The notes under the pieces were generated by a model. That model was not told the origin of the DNA. It searched no databases and saw nothing but the letters and a program-made list of their open reading frames with translations. 64,000 nucleotides of DNA from Oscillospiraceae bacterium (lineage in GTDB: Bacteria > Bacillota > Clostridia > Oscillospirales > Ruminococcaceae). Below are positions 9,024 to 17,871 of the stretch, in pieces. Numbering within the stretch: the first letter of the stretch is position 1; the number at the start of each line of letters is the position of its first letter. The stretch covers positions 1 through 64,000 of the forward strand of contig JAETSQ010000002.1 in NCBI GenBank assembly GCA_021769525.1. The letters are read 5' to 3'. Made by a program: the position numbers and the translations under genes.

Positions 9024-9644
9024 ATGCTACAGAGCTATAGCGACCTGAATGATATGCACATCGACGCCCTGCGGGAGATCGGGAACATCGGCGCCGGCAA
9101 CGCGGCCTCTTCCCTGGCGATGATGCTGGCGGACCAGATCGATATTTCGGTGCCCACCGTCCGTATCCTGGAGTATGAACAGGTGATGGAGGAGCTGGGC
9201 GGCCCGGAGCAGATGATCGTGGGTCTGCTTCTCTGCCTGGAAGGGGACGTGAACGGGATGATCATGTTCCTGCTTCACCAGGAGTTTGCAAACCGGCTCC
9301 TCGGCACCCTGCTGGGGGAGGAGCCCCCCACAGACGGGGAGATGGATGAGATGGCATATTCCGCCTTGCAGGAGGTGGCCAATATCATGGCGGCCTCCTA
9401 CGTCAACGCCATTGCGTCCCTCACCGATTTTACCATCGATATTACCGTTCCTTCCATGTGTGTGGATATGCTGGGGGCGATTTTGAGCGTGCCGGCCATC
9501 CACTACGCCAACATCAGCGACAAGATGATCTTTATCGAAGACAAATTCAGCGGCAAGGATCTGGAGGCGCCCAACCATGTCCTCCTGATCCCGGATGTAG
9601 AATCGCTGGGAAAAATTATGGAAAAGCTGGGGATAGAGCTATGA
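9024..9644 (+). CDS. cheC: CheY-P phosphatase CheC
   Basis: 206 residues with two copies of the CheC phosphatase motif: DALREIGNIGAGNAASSL (Glu18, Asn21) and SALQEVANIMAASYVNAI (Glu117, Asn120). Both active-site pairs are intact. CheC removes phosphate from CheY-P and binds CheD, giving the third adaptation pathway seen in Bacillus. The gene overlaps cheD by 4 bases (ATGA). An AGGAGGTG site precedes the ATG. Confidence 0.95.
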   Translation: MLQSYSDLNDMHIDALREIGNIGAGNAASSLAMMLADQIDISVPTVRILEYEQVMEELGGPEQMIVGLLLCLEGDVNGMIMFLLHQEFANRLLGTLLGEEPPTDGEMDEMAYSALQEVANIMAASYVNAIASLTDFTIDITVPSMCVDMLGAILSVPAIHYANISDKMIFIEDKFSGKDLEAPNHVLLIPDVESLGKIMEKLGIEL

Positions 9645-10126
9645 GTGCAACCATAAAGGTCGGGATCGCTGACCTGAATGTTGCCCAATCTCCGGATATT
9701 CTGGTGACATACGCATTGGGCTCCTGTGTAGGGATATGCCTTTACGACCGGGTCAAAAAGATTGCGGGGCTTTCCCACATCATGCTGCCGGACAGCACCG
9801 TTACCCATGGGACGATACAGATCGCGCGCTTTGCGGATACGGCCATCCCGAAACTGGTGCAGCAGATGGTGGCAAAGGGAGCGACCAAGAGGGTGTTGAC
9901 AGCAAAGATCGCCGGAGGGGCGAGGATGTTTGCCTCCGCGAACAACAGCTCCCTGTCCAACATCGGGCAGCGGAATGTGCAGGCGGTGAAGGAGGCCCTG
10001 GCGAAGCAGGGCATCCCCATCATCGCGGAGGATACGGGAAAGGATTATGGGCGGACGCTGTTCTTCAACGCGGAAGACGGCATCATGTTCATCAAGTCCG
10101 CCAAGAGCGGCGAGTGGTCCTGGTAA
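9641..10126 (+). CDS. cheD: Chemoreceptor glutamine deamidase CheD
   Basis: 161 residues. The deamidase Cys (C29, in YALGSCVGICLYD) and His (H46, in AGLSHIMLP) are both present. CheD deamidates receptor glutamines and stimulates CheC. The frame is open further upstream, but the ATG that overlaps the cheC stop begins with the family N-terminus (VGIADLNVAQSPDILVTYAL), so that start is chosen. It is the last gene of the rightward flagellar operon and meets cheB head to tail. Confidence 0.94.
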   Translation: MSATIKVGIADLNVAQSPDILVTYALGSCVGICLYDRVKKIAGLSHIMLPDSTVTHGTIQIARFADTAIPKLVQQMVAKGATKRVLTAKIAGGARMFASANNSSLSNIGQRNVQAVKEALAKQGIPIIAEDTGKDYGRTLFFNAEDGIMFIKSAKSGEWSW

Positions 10127-10137
10127 GGGGGATGAGG

Positions 10138-10162
10138 CTCCCTCTGCCCGCCGCAGAGGGAG
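10138..10162 (+). terminator. GC-rich hairpin after cheD
   Basis: CTCCCTCTGC and GCAGAGGGAG form a perfect 10-bp stem with a 5-base loop just after the cheD stop. There is no T-run directly behind it. It probably acts together with the next hairpin (10185-10223). Confidence 0.5.
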
Positions 10163-10184
10163 GTCCCACAGGCCGAAAAAGAAG

Positions 10185-10223
10185 GAAGCAGCTGGATCTT
10201 TGACCTCCAGCCGCTTCTTTTTT
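10185..10223 (+). terminator. Rho-independent terminator of the fliY-cheD operon
   Basis: GAAGCAGCTGGA pairs with TCCAGCCGCTTC (one mismatch) across a short loop and is followed by a run of Ts. It ends the rightward operon. Confidence 0.8.
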
Positions 10224-10231
10224 GTCCCTGC

Positions 10232-10270
10232 GCAAAAGAAAACAGCCAGGGTCTTCTCTCCCCGGCTGTC
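10232..10270 (-). terminator. Rho-independent terminator of the cheAWRB operon
   Basis: Read on the minus strand, ACAGCCGGGG pairs with CCCTGGCTGT (one mismatch) and is followed by TTTTCTTTT. It lies about 45 bases past the cheB stop. Confidence 0.75.
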
Positions 10271-10313
10271 TTTGAATTTCCGCTTATTCTGCAAAGAGCC
10301 GCCCCAAATCGGC

Positions 10314-11414
10314 TTACTTGTGCATGGAGAGATAGCGGACGATCTCCGCCCCCATCTCCCCCAGGGGGAACTGCTTTTGGACCGCCCCGTTGTTAAAGGC
10401 CACCATGGGCATCCCGTAGACCACGCAGGTCTCCTTATCCTGGCCCACGGTGTAGGCCCCGGCCTGGCGCATTTTCAGCAGCCCCTTGGCTCCGTCGGCG
10501 CCCATGCCGGTGAGGATGACCCCCATGGCGTTGCCCTTGGCGGTCTCCGCCACCGAGTCAAAGAGAACGTCCACCGAGGGGCAGTGGCCGCTCACCTTGG
10601 GCCCCTGCTCACTGCGGACATAGTACCCCTTGGGATCCTTGGCCAGACGCAGGTGGTATTCCCCGGCGCCGATGATGATCCTCCCCTGCTCCACCCGGTC
10701 TCCGGGCTCCGCCTCCTTTACCGACATCTTGCAGATGCGGTCCAGGCGCTGAGCGTACATCTTGGTAAAGACAGGGGGCATATGCTGGACGATGACCACA
10801 CCGGGGGTATTGGCCGGAAGGTCCCGCACCACCTCCAGGATGGCCTCGGTGCCGCCGGTAGAGGCGCCGATGGCGATGACCGGAGCGTCCGCGCCAAAGG
10901 TCCTCCGCAGTGTGAGGGGGGCGCGGGTGGCGGCGGGTACCGCCGGCGCCGCGGCAGTCCCGGCGGCGGAAGCCGCAGCAGGAGCGCGGACCGGGGCACG
11001 CTTTGCCACCTTGGCGGCGGCGGCGATGTGGATCTTTACCGTCAGCTCGGACATAAAGCGCCTCATGCCGTCGGGACCCTTGATCTCCGGCTTGCGGACA
11101 AACTCCACTGCTCCGGCGCTGAGGGCATCCAGCACCCGGATGGGGGCGGAACTCACCACCACCACCGGCAGCGGATTTACCGGCATCAGCTGCTTCAGGA
11201 AGTCGATGCCGTTGAGCTTGGGCATTTCCACATCCAGGGTAGCCACATCCGGCTTCAGAGCCTTGATCTTCTCCATAGCGTCCATGGCGTCCACGGCGGA
11301 TCCGATCACCTGGATACGGGGATCGGAAGCTAGGGCCTCGGTCAGCGCCTTGCGGAAGAAAACGGAATCATCCACGATCAGCAGCCGGATCTTATCTGTA
11401 CTGGCGTTGGCCAT
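10314..11414 (-). CDS. cheB: Chemotaxis methylesterase/deamidase CheB
   Basis: 366 residues. It has a receiver domain (Asp61 in ATLDVEMP), an Ala/Pro-rich linker at about 132-165, and a methylesterase domain with the catalytic triad Ser185 (AIGASTGGTE), His211 (VIVQHMPP) and Asp307 (LTGMGADGA). It removes methyl groups from chemoreceptors when phosphorylated by CheA. The ATG has AAGGAG 9 bases upstream and begins 5 bases after the cheR stop. It is the last gene of the leftward cheA-cheW-cheR-cheB operon. Confidence 0.96.
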   Translation of the reverse strand: MANASTDKIRLLIVDDSVFFRKALTEALASDPRIQVIGSAVDAMDAMEKIKALKPDVATLDVEMPKLNGIDFLKQLMPVNPLPVVVVSSAPIRVLDALSAGAVEFVRKPEIKGPDGMRRFMSELTVKIHIAAAAKVAKRAPVRAPAAASAAGTAAAPAVPAATRAPLTLRRTFGADAPVIAIGASTGGTEAILEVVRDLPANTPGVVIVQHMPPVFTKMYAQRLDRICKMSVKEAEPGDRVEQGRIIIGAGEYHLRLAKDPKGYYVRSEQGPKVSGHCPSVDVLFDSVAETAKGNAMGVILTGMGADGAKGLLKMRQAGAYTVGQDKETCVVYGMPMVAFNNGAVQKQFPLGEMGAEIVRYLSMHK

Positions 11415-11419
11415 AGGGG

Positions 11420-12259
11420 TCAGCTCCTTCTCTGGTAAATTGCGGGTTGGACATACCGGTAACGGGAGTTGCTGCCGATGCCCTCCGAATGGCCGATGAA
11501 GAGGTATCCGCCCTCGGAGGTCCAGTCGTAGAATTTTTTGATGATGCTGTCCTTGGTGGGGGCATCAAAATAGATCATCACGTTGCGGCAGAAGATGAGG
11601 TCAAAGGGCCGCTTGAAGTGGAAGGGCTCCATCAGGTTGCCGGGACGGAAGACTACCTCCTTGCGGATCTTATCACAGATCTGGAAGGTGCCGTCGGGGC
11701 GGGGGACCAGGTACTTGGAGCGCCAGGTGGCGGGAAGGCCGCTGAGCTCCTGCTCGGTGTAGATGCCCTTCTGGGCCTTGGTGAGCACCCGCATGGAAAT
11801 ATCGGTGGCCAGGATGGTGGTATCCCACCGGCCCTTGCGGGGGCCGAAGTACTGGTCGATGAGCATGGCGATATTGTAGGCTTCCTGACCGGAGGAACAG
11901 CCTGCGCTCCAGATGCGGAACTCGTTGTTCTTTCGGGTCTTTTCAAAGAAGGGGAGGACCTCCTTTTCCAGGAAGATAAAATGCTCCTTTTCCCGCATAA
12001 AGAAGGAAAGATTGGTGGTGAGCTTATTGAGCATGGTGGTCATCTCGTTGCCGCTCTGGTCGCTCTTCACCATGTCCAGGTACTGCTGGAAGCTGGTGCA
12101 GCCCCGCTGGCTCAGTTCGTGGGAAAGGCGGCTCTCAATGAGCACTCTTTTTTTGGTCAGATCGATGCCGTATTTGGATTTGACAAAGGTGGTAAGGTCC
12201 AGAAATTCCTTATCCGTGATCCGGATCATTTTGGTTGCAGCTGCGTTTTCCGTGGACAC
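11420..12259 (-). CDS. cheR: Chemoreceptor methyltransferase CheR
   Basis: 279 residues: an N-terminal helical CheR domain and a SAM-dependent methyltransferase domain with FRIWSAGCSSGQEAYNIAML and, later, RPFDLIFCRNVMIYF. It methylates receptor glutamates. The frame is open 39 codons further upstream, but the GTG at 12259 has AAGGAG 8 bases before it and gives the normal length, so it is preferred. About 190 bases with a possible hairpin separate it from cheW. Confidence 0.94.
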   Translation of the reverse strand: MSTENAAATKMIRITDKEFLDLTTFVKSKYGIDLTKKRVLIESRLSHELSQRGCTSFQQYLDMVKSDQSGNEMTTMLNKLTTNLSFFMREKEHFIFLEKEVLPFFEKTRKNNEFRIWSAGCSSGQEAYNIAMLIDQYFGPRKGRWDTTILATDISMRVLTKAQKGIYTEQELSGLPATWRSKYLVPRPDGTFQICDKIRKEVVFRPGNLMEPFHFKRPFDLIFCRNVMIYFDAPTKDSIIKKFYDWTSEGGYLFIGHSEGIGSNSRYRYVQPAIYQRRS

Positions 12260-12410
12260 AGGGGTCGCTCCTTCCTTGTGATGGTATCCTGCGATCATAC
12301 CGGAGACACCGACTTTCCCTGCGGGCTCCGGGAAAATACACTTTATCGCTTGCGGGCGGACGGAAGGGCCGCCCATGGCATGGGTACAGGCCGGGGGGAC
12401 GAAAGAACAA

Positions 12411-12436
12411 CCGCCCCTCCCGCCAGAGAGGGGCAG
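12411..12436 (-). terminator. Possible attenuating hairpin between cheW and cheR
   Basis: On the minus strand GCCCCTCT pairs with GGGAGGGGC just after the cheW stop, followed by a weak T-rich stretch. It may lower cheR-cheB expression relative to cheA-cheW. The T-run is poor, so the role is uncertain. Confidence 0.4.
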
Positions 12437-12448
12437 CAGGGCTCTTTA

Positions 12449-12928
12449 TCAATAGGGGCGCAGATCGCTCTGGAAGAACTTCTCGCAGTCGATATTGAGG
12501 ACCACCTTGCCCGCCACGTTGGCGATGGAGGAGAGATAACGGTCCCCGGTGCGGGCGCCGGAATCCGGCGGGGGGTTGCGCAGGGCGTCATCCATGGAGA
12601 CCACATCGGCCACCATGTCCACGATGAGGCCCACCTGCATATCCGAGATGTTCACCATGATGATGCAGGTCTTGTCGTCATAGGCCCGCTCCTCCTGGCC
12701 GAGCTTCAGCCGGACATCGATGATGGGGGCCACCTTGCCCCGGAGGTTGATGATCCCCTTGAAGTACGCCGGCAGGCCGGGGATGTGGGTGATGGGCTGG
12801 ATGCCGATGATCTCCGAAATGTACAAAAGCTCAATGCCGTAGCAGGTGTTGTCAATGAAGAAGGTGAGGTAACGGCCCCGAAGATCCGCCAGGGCGTCCT
12901 CTGCCACGTTTTTTGTATCGATGCTCAC
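12449..12928 (-). CDS. cheW: Chemotaxis coupling protein CheW
   Basis: 159 residues, one CheW domain: YLTFFIDNTCYGIELLYISE, ITHIPGLPAYFKGIINLRGKV and APIIDVRLKLG. It links CheA to chemoreceptors. The start is GTG with AAAGGGGG 8 bases upstream. It begins 17 bases after cheA and is co-transcribed with it. Confidence 0.95.
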   Translation of the reverse strand: MSIDTKNVAEDALADLRGRYLTFFIDNTCYGIELLYISEIIGIQPITHIPGLPAYFKGIINLRGKVAPIIDVRLKLGQEERAYDDKTCIIMVNISDMQVGLIVDMVADVVSMDDALRNPPPDSGARTGDRYLSSIANVAGKVVLNIDCEKFFQSDLRPY

Positions 12929-12945
12929 AGTAATTCCCCCTTTCC

Positions 12946-15006
12946 TCAGCGGTAGCTGCTCAACAGGTTATTGGCGTCCAGGATGAGGCTGATGCTGCCA
13001 TCCCCCAGGATGGTGCAGCCGGAGAGGCCCATTTGCTTGATCTCATACTTCGCGAGGAACTTGGGGAAGGGCTTTACCACCACCTGCTGCTCTCCCAGGA
13101 GCTCGTCGGCAAAGATGCAGGCCACCTTCTCGCTGTTTTCGATCTGCATGATGATGCCATCGGCCAGGTCGGTGACCTGGGTATCGATGCCAAAGATCTG
13201 GTGCAGGCGGATGAGGGGGTAGCACTGGCCCCGGAGCATGATCATCTCGGAGCCGTCGGTGTCGGTCACCAGCTGGCCGCCGTCCGAGAGCTTGAAGGAC
13301 TGCTTGATGGAGGTGATGGGCAGGGTGAAGACGGAGTTGCCCACCGCCAGCTCCATGCCGTCCACAATGGCCAGGGTGAGGGGGATCTTGATAATGAAGG
13401 TGGTGCCTTCTCCCCGCTTGGAGTCGATGGAGAGGGTGCCGCCCACCTTTTCCAGGTTCTGGCGGACCACGTCCATCCCCACGCCTCTGCCGGAAAACTC
13501 GGTGACTTCCTTGTTGGTGGAGAAGCCGGGGAGCATGATGAACCCAAAAATCTCCTTATCGGTGTATTCGCTTTCCGGCTTGGTGAGGAGGCCGTTTTCG
13601 CGGGCCTTCTTCATCAGCACGGCGGTATCCAGGCCCTGGCCGTCATCGGAGATGGTGATGACGATCTCCCCGCCGATGTTCTTGGCGGCAAGGGTGACGC
13701 GGCCCTTGGCGGGCTTGCCCTTCTGGAGGCGGACCTCCGGCAGCTCGATGCCGTGGTCCATGGAGTTGCGGATCATGTGCATGAAGGGATCGCCGATGGC
13801 CTCGTTGATGGTCTTATCCACCTCGGTGTCGCCGCCCTCGGTGACAAGGTCCACGTCCTTATCCAGTTTTTTGCACATATCCCGGACGATGCGGTTCATC
13901 CGCTGGAAGACACCGGAAAGGGGCACCATGCGGATGGACATGACCACGTCCTGGAGTTCGTCGGTGAGCTTTCTGAGCTCCCGCGCGGATTTGTGGAAGT
14001 TGTCCAGCTTCAGGCCCCGGAGCTCCGGGTTGCCCACCACCATGGATTCGGAGGTGACGATCTCTCCCACCAGGTCCATCAGCTGGTCCAGCTTGGCCTG
14101 GTTGACGCTGACGAGGCTCTGCTTTACCTTGCCGGCCGCGGCAGCCGCGGGGGTGGAGGCTGCGGGAGAAGCGGGGGCTGCGGCGGGCTTTGCGGCGGCG
14201 GGCTCCCCGCCGGCGGCAGGGGCCGAGGCTTCCGCCGCCTTGGCGGAAGGAGCGGCGGCATCCTCCACGATCTCATAGGTTTTGATGTTCACGGCGTTTT
14301 CGATGGAATGGATCACATCGTCCAGGGAGCCGGAGGGCTTCAGATCCAGCAGAAGGCCGTTTTTGATGATCTCGGAGCAGCAGGTGGAATCGCTTTCCGG
14401 GTTGGCGGGGATGGACTCCAGCTTGTCGCAGAGCTCCTTGAGCTGGGAGATGAGCATAAAGGCCCGGATGTTTTCCATCTGGCAGCCGTCCTCAAAGAAC
14501 ACCCGGATGCGCACCATATCCGGATCCCCGCTGGGGGGCGGCTGGCTGCCGGCATCGGCGGGGGCGGCGTCCGGGGCCGCGGCGGCAGGGGCCTCGCCCC
14601 GCATGATGGAGGCCAGGTGCTTCAGCTCCGCGATCATGGCGCTGGGATCCTTGTTGGCCTCGCCGCTGTTCTGCACCGACTCTATCTCGGTCTTGAGGAA
14701 GTCGGAGGCCTGGAACACCAGGTCAAAAAGCTGCTCCCCTACGCTTCCCAGCCGGCTGGAATCCTCCCGGAGGATGAAGAAGACGTCCTCCACCGCGTGG
14801 GCCAGGGTAGAGATCCCGGTAAACTCCATCATGGCGGAGGAGCCCTTGATGGTGTGCATGGTGCGGAAGATCTCGTTGATGTTGTCGTCGCTGAAGCTCT
14901 TGGATTTTTCAGCCTCCAGGAGGATCTCATCCAGCTGCTCCAGCAGAGAGGTGCTCTCGTAAATAAAAACCTCTAACATCGGTTCCATACTGGGATCGAT
15001 TGCCAT
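12946..15006 (-). CDS. cheA: Chemotaxis histidine kinase CheA
   Basis: 686 residues with the CheA domain order. P1/Hpt has phospho-His51 in MHTIKGSSAMM. A CheY/CheB-binding P2 region follows, then an Ala/Pro linker at about 255-295. The P3 dimer helices come next, then the P4 ATPase (N box NSMDHGIELPE, G1 DDGQGLD, G2 GRGVGMDVVR) and the C-terminal P5 CheW-like regulatory domain. It phosphorylates CheY and CheB in response to receptor state. A sigma-28-like promoter lies about 130-155 bases upstream (15138-15161, minus strand). Confidence 0.96.
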   Translation of the reverse strand: MAIDPSMEPMLEVFIYESTSLLEQLDEILLEAEKSKSFSDDNINEIFRTMHTIKGSSAMMEFTGISTLAHAVEDVFFILREDSSRLGSVGEQLFDLVFQASDFLKTEIESVQNSGEANKDPSAMIAELKHLASIMRGEAPAAAAPDAAPADAGSQPPPSGDPDMVRIRVFFEDGCQMENIRAFMLISQLKELCDKLESIPANPESDSTCCSEIIKNGLLLDLKPSGSLDDVIHSIENAVNIKTYEIVEDAAAPSAKAAEASAPAAGGEPAAAKPAAAPASPAASTPAAAAAGKVKQSLVSVNQAKLDQLMDLVGEIVTSESMVVGNPELRGLKLDNFHKSARELRKLTDELQDVVMSIRMVPLSGVFQRMNRIVRDMCKKLDKDVDLVTEGGDTEVDKTINEAIGDPFMHMIRNSMDHGIELPEVRLQKGKPAKGRVTLAAKNIGGEIVITISDDGQGLDTAVLMKKARENGLLTKPESEYTDKEIFGFIMLPGFSTNKEVTEFSGRGVGMDVVRQNLEKVGGTLSIDSKRGEGTTFIIKIPLTLAIVDGMELAVGNSVFTLPITSIKQSFKLSDGGQLVTDTDGSEMIMLRGQCYPLIRLHQIFGIDTQVTDLADGIIMQIENSEKVACIFADELLGEQQVVVKPFPKFLAKYEIKQMGLSGCTILGDGSISLILDANNLLSSYR

Positions 15007-15137
15007 TGCGCTTCACCTACTATTCCATATTTTCCAGGGTCTCTTTCCCAGGGGGAACAGGCCCCGGACCGGCCGAGGAAAGATTTCGGCCAGACCCCGC
15101 CCTAGTTCCATAAAAGAAAATAAGGCTTTATAAATCC

Positions 15138-15161
15138 TATTCGGCCGTTTTGTCAAAAACC
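15138..15161 (-). promoter_or_regulatory. Candidate sigma-28 (FliA) promoter for cheAWRB
   Basis: On the minus strand: GGTTTTTG, 8 bases, then GCCGAATA. The same boxes with identical spacing precede flgM, fliD and the giant secreted protein. It lies in the 272-base gap between cheA and the 15279 gene, which is AT-rich and otherwise empty. Confidence 0.6.
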
Positions 15162-15278
15162 CAACCATAAACTCTTGTGTTATTTTATTTTTGTACGATA
15201 ATTATTATATGGAGAAGCTCCGGCATCCACAAAATGCCATCATTTGGCGATAACTCGCCGCGCACAGGGGGGATAAAA

Positions 15279-16688
15279 ATGGCGGATATACTTCGGGTGA
15301 CTACCCCCCTTGTAAACAAGAGCCAGCAGGTGGAGACCAAGCCGAACATAGACCCCGCGGCCCAGTTCCCGGTCCAGGATACCACGCGGGTGAACCGCCC
15401 CGGCCCCCAGTCGGAGCTTTTACAGCAGAACAACGGGATGATCCAGCAGGACGAGACCTCGGCCATGCTGCTGAACCTCCTGAAGGACCCCTCCGTCACC
15501 GTCAATTTCCTCAAGAGCATCTCCTCCATGGAGGCGCTCATCAAGCTCCTGCCGGTGAACAACAGCCCCTTCACCAAGGAGATCGAGCAGATGTTCGGGG
15601 AGCTCCTGGTGCCCTCCGGGGACATCGCCGCCGAGATGGGGCGGCAGGAGAACGCCTCCACCTACTTCAAGGGGGAGCTCTTTGAGCTGCTGCGGGACGC
15701 CCTGCGCCAGAACCCGGAGCAGGGGGAGCTGCGGGACGCGGCGGTCTCCTTCCTCAAGGCCATCACCCTGTTCCACACCCGGCGGGAGGCCCTGGGGTCG
15801 GTGGCCAACAGCCTCCAGTACCTGGCGGATACCCTCTCCTCCAGCAAGGGCCTGTCGGAAAAGCTCGCCGCCCTGGCCGCCCGCTACCGGGCGGAAAACG
15901 CCCCCGCCTCCTTCCGCACCCTGCGCCAGGATACCCTGGACCTCCTGCGGGAGGTGGAGGAGAGCATCCTCTTTTCGGATAAGACCGAAAAGGTGGTGCG
16001 CATGGCCATCTACAACCTCTCCCGGTATAACGATAACGGCACCTTCCTCCAGGAATCGGTCTCCCGGATGCTGATGCAGCTGCGGGGGGACGAGGCGCGG
16101 GAGAACTTTCTCACCGCCCTGGAGCAGCTGCTGGAGCAGGAGAAGCAGCCGGCCCCAAAGCAGGGGGAGACCGCCCTGGGGGTCCTCACCCGCATCCTCC
16201 AGCGGCAGATGACCAACGAAGAACTGATGTCCGCCAGCGCGGATAAGATCGAGAAGATCATCCACAGCCTCCTTTCCTCCCCCTGCAACTTCACCCCGCT
16301 GCTGCACTTCGTGCTGCCGGTGCAGTACGAGGACCTCCAGTCCTTTGCGGAGATCTGGATCAACCCCAACGGGGGGGAGGACGACCGCAGCCGCCAGCAG
16401 GAGGCGGGGCAGGTGATCCATATGCTCTTGGCCTTTGACGTGGGGGGCATCGGGCGGTTTGAGCTGGAGCTCTTCGTCCGGGAAAAGGTCATCGATTTTT
16501 CCCTTTACTGCCCCCCCGCCTACACCTCCGTGTACAGCGAGGTGAAAAACGAGCTGCGGGACTGCGCCGGGGATACCGGCTACCGCTTCGGGGAGATCAA
16601 GGTGGACCGCCTGGACCGCCCCCGCTCCCTGATGGATGTCTTTAAATCCCTGCCCTACAAGCGCACCGGCGTGGATGTAAAGGTGTGA
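15279..16688 (+). CDS. Uncharacterised protein, possible FliK-like (hook-length control C-terminal domain) partner of FhlB
   Basis: 469 residues from the ATG at 15279, with GGGGGG upstream. The frame is open earlier, but no good ribosome site exists there. It is mostly helical, soluble and rich in Gln/Leu. There is no signal peptide. The last 90 residues (RFELELFVREKVIDFSLYCP, then VYSEVKNELRDCAGDTGYRF) have the alternating beta pattern and spacing of FliK C-terminal domains, but this match is by eye and weak. The next gene is a stand-alone FlhB C-terminal domain. In Bacillus the equivalent gene, ylqH, follows ylqG, a protein of similar size and layout. I therefore infer a YlqG/FliK-like role, not proven. 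Confidence 0.5.
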   Translation: MADILRVTTPLVNKSQQVETKPNIDPAAQFPVQDTTRVNRPGPQSELLQQNNGMIQQDETSAMLLNLLKDPSVTVNFLKSISSMEALIKLLPVNNSPFTKEIEQMFGELLVPSGDIAAEMGRQENASTYFKGELFELLRDALRQNPEQGELRDAAVSFLKAITLFHTRREALGSVANSLQYLADTLSSSKGLSEKLAALAARYRAENAPASFRTLRQDTLDLLREVEESILFSDKTEKVVRMAIYNLSRYNDNGTFLQESVSRMLMQLRGDEARENFLTALEQLLEQEKQPAPKQGETALGVLTRILQRQMTNEELMSASADKIEKIIHSLLSSPCNFTPLLHFVLPVQYEDLQSFAEIWINPNGGEDDRSRQQEAGQVIHMLLAFDVGGIGRFELELFVREKVIDFSLYCPPAYTSVYSEVKNELRDCAGDTGYRFGEIKVDRLDRPRSLMDVFKSLPYKRTGVDVKV

Positions 16689-16734
16689 TCCTTTGCCGGT
16701 CCGGCCTTACTTACGAAGATCAGGAGCGTGTGCC

Positions 16735-17073
16735 ATGTCCAAGAAGAGCAAGGCAGTCGCCTTAAAATATAATGTGGAAGAGGACCTGGCTCCCATCGTC
16801 ATCGCCTCCGGCTACGGCGAGGTGGCGGAGCGGATCATCAATGTGGCGGAGCAGCGGGGCATCCCGGTCTTTCGGGACGACAGCGCCGTTTCCCTCCTGT
16901 GTATGCTGGAGGTGGGCAGCAACATCCCGCCGGAGCTGTACCAGGTGGTGGCCGCCATCTACTGCCAGCTTCTGAAGACCTCCTACCGCCTCAAGAACGG
17001 CCACGATCCCCTGCCCGGCGGCAAAGGGGCCCCGGAGCGGCAGGGGATGTCCTGGGAGGGACCGGCGGATTAG
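16735..17073 (+). CDS. FlhB C-terminal-domain paralogue (FhlB / YlqH-like)
   Basis: 112 residues that align with the post-cleavage half of FlhB: KAVALKYNVEEDLAPIVIAS, then GEVAERIINVAEQRGIPVF and PPELYQVVAAIYCQLLK. Compare AVALKYDPQRSSAPVVVAKG in the FlhB at 3477. It begins where the PTH half of FlhB would begin, but it has no NPTH and no membrane region, so it cannot self-cleave. In other bacteria FhlB-type proteins can stand in for the cleaved FlhB fragment. AGGAG lies 8 bases before the ATG. An in-frame start at 16693 is less likely. Confidence 0.85.
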   Translation: MSKKSKAVALKYNVEEDLAPIVIASGYGEVAERIINVAEQRGIPVFRDDSAVSLLCMLEVGSNIPPELYQVVAAIYCQLLKTSYRLKNGHDPLPGGKGAPERQGMSWEGPAD

Positions 17074-17135
17074 GCGGCTTTTGAGAGCTTGTAATGTTTG
17101 ACCGAGTTTTTTAAGAACAGAGGGGTAGTGAGAAA

Positions 17136-17780
17136 ATGGTTCTGACTGATTGCGAGGGCTGCATCTGCGAGGTAAAGGGCCTTGATAACAACCTGATCAC
17201 CAGCGGCACCGTCAAGGTGCTGGGGGAGGACCTTCTGGAGATCCGGGACGAGGACGGACAGATGCCCAGCCTGAACCTGGATACCAAGGTAAAGATCATC
17301 ATCCACCGCAACCAGGCGCTCCAGAAGGTGCAGGTGCTGGCGGCCAGGGTGTATATCTCCAGGGGGACCGCCCTCCAGGTGCGGGACCTGGAAAGCTACG
17401 CCGAGTATGAGCAGAGGCGTTTTTTCCGCCTGGCCATCGACCACAGCGCCACACTGATGCCCCCCAGCGGGATGCGGGATAAGGCCGGTAACCGCCTGCC
17501 CTACCGCATCCCCGTCCGGGTGAAGGACCTGAGCCTCTGCGGCCTGCTCTTCGAGACGGAGCGGGAATTTTCCGTCGGGGATGAGATGCGGCTGACCATG
17601 ACCATGGTCAACAACGAGATGGAGGTGCTGAACATCGCCATCCGGCGGGAGCTCCCCGGTACCAATGGACAGAACGCCTACGGGTGCGAGATCCTGCGCC
17701 TTTCCTCCCTGGGGGAACAGCACCTGAGCGCCTATATGCTGGAGCAGCAGCAGATCCAGATCCGCAAGAGCAGGAGATAA
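17136..17780 (+). CDS. PilZ-domain c-di-GMP-binding protein (YcgR/YpfA-like)
   Basis: 214 residues in two parts. The N-terminal YcgR-like beta domain covers about 1-90. The C-terminal PilZ domain has the RxxxR motif at Arg94-Arg98 (QRRFFRL) and DxSxxG at Asp131-Gly136 (KDLSLCGLLFE). These are the c-di-GMP contacts of the family. YcgR-type proteins act as a flagellar brake or motor regulator. It lies 60 bases after fhlB, inside a run of flagellar genes, which fits a motility role. The exact output is unknown. Confidence 0.85.
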   Translation: MVLTDCEGCICEVKGLDNNLITSGTVKVLGEDLLEIRDEDGQMPSLNLDTKVKIIIHRNQALQKVQVLAARVYISRGTALQVRDLESYAEYEQRRFFRLAIDHSATLMPPSGMRDKAGNRLPYRIPVRVKDLSLCGLLFETEREFSVGDEMRLTMTMVNNEMEVLNIAIRRELPGTNGQNAYGCEILRLSSLGEQHLSAYMLEQQQIQIRKSRR

Positions 17781-17871
17781 GAAGTTGTACCATTAGCCGA
17801 AGTATACGGCTTCTAACAAAAGAGCCGCCGGCCTGTGGAAAACACAGGTCCATGGGGAGGGGAAGCGTATT

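Noticed and set aside
10047..14976. Plus-strand long frames opposite cheB, cheR, cheW and cheA
   Set aside because: The minus-strand genes have all catalytic motifs. The plus frames are codon-bias shadows.
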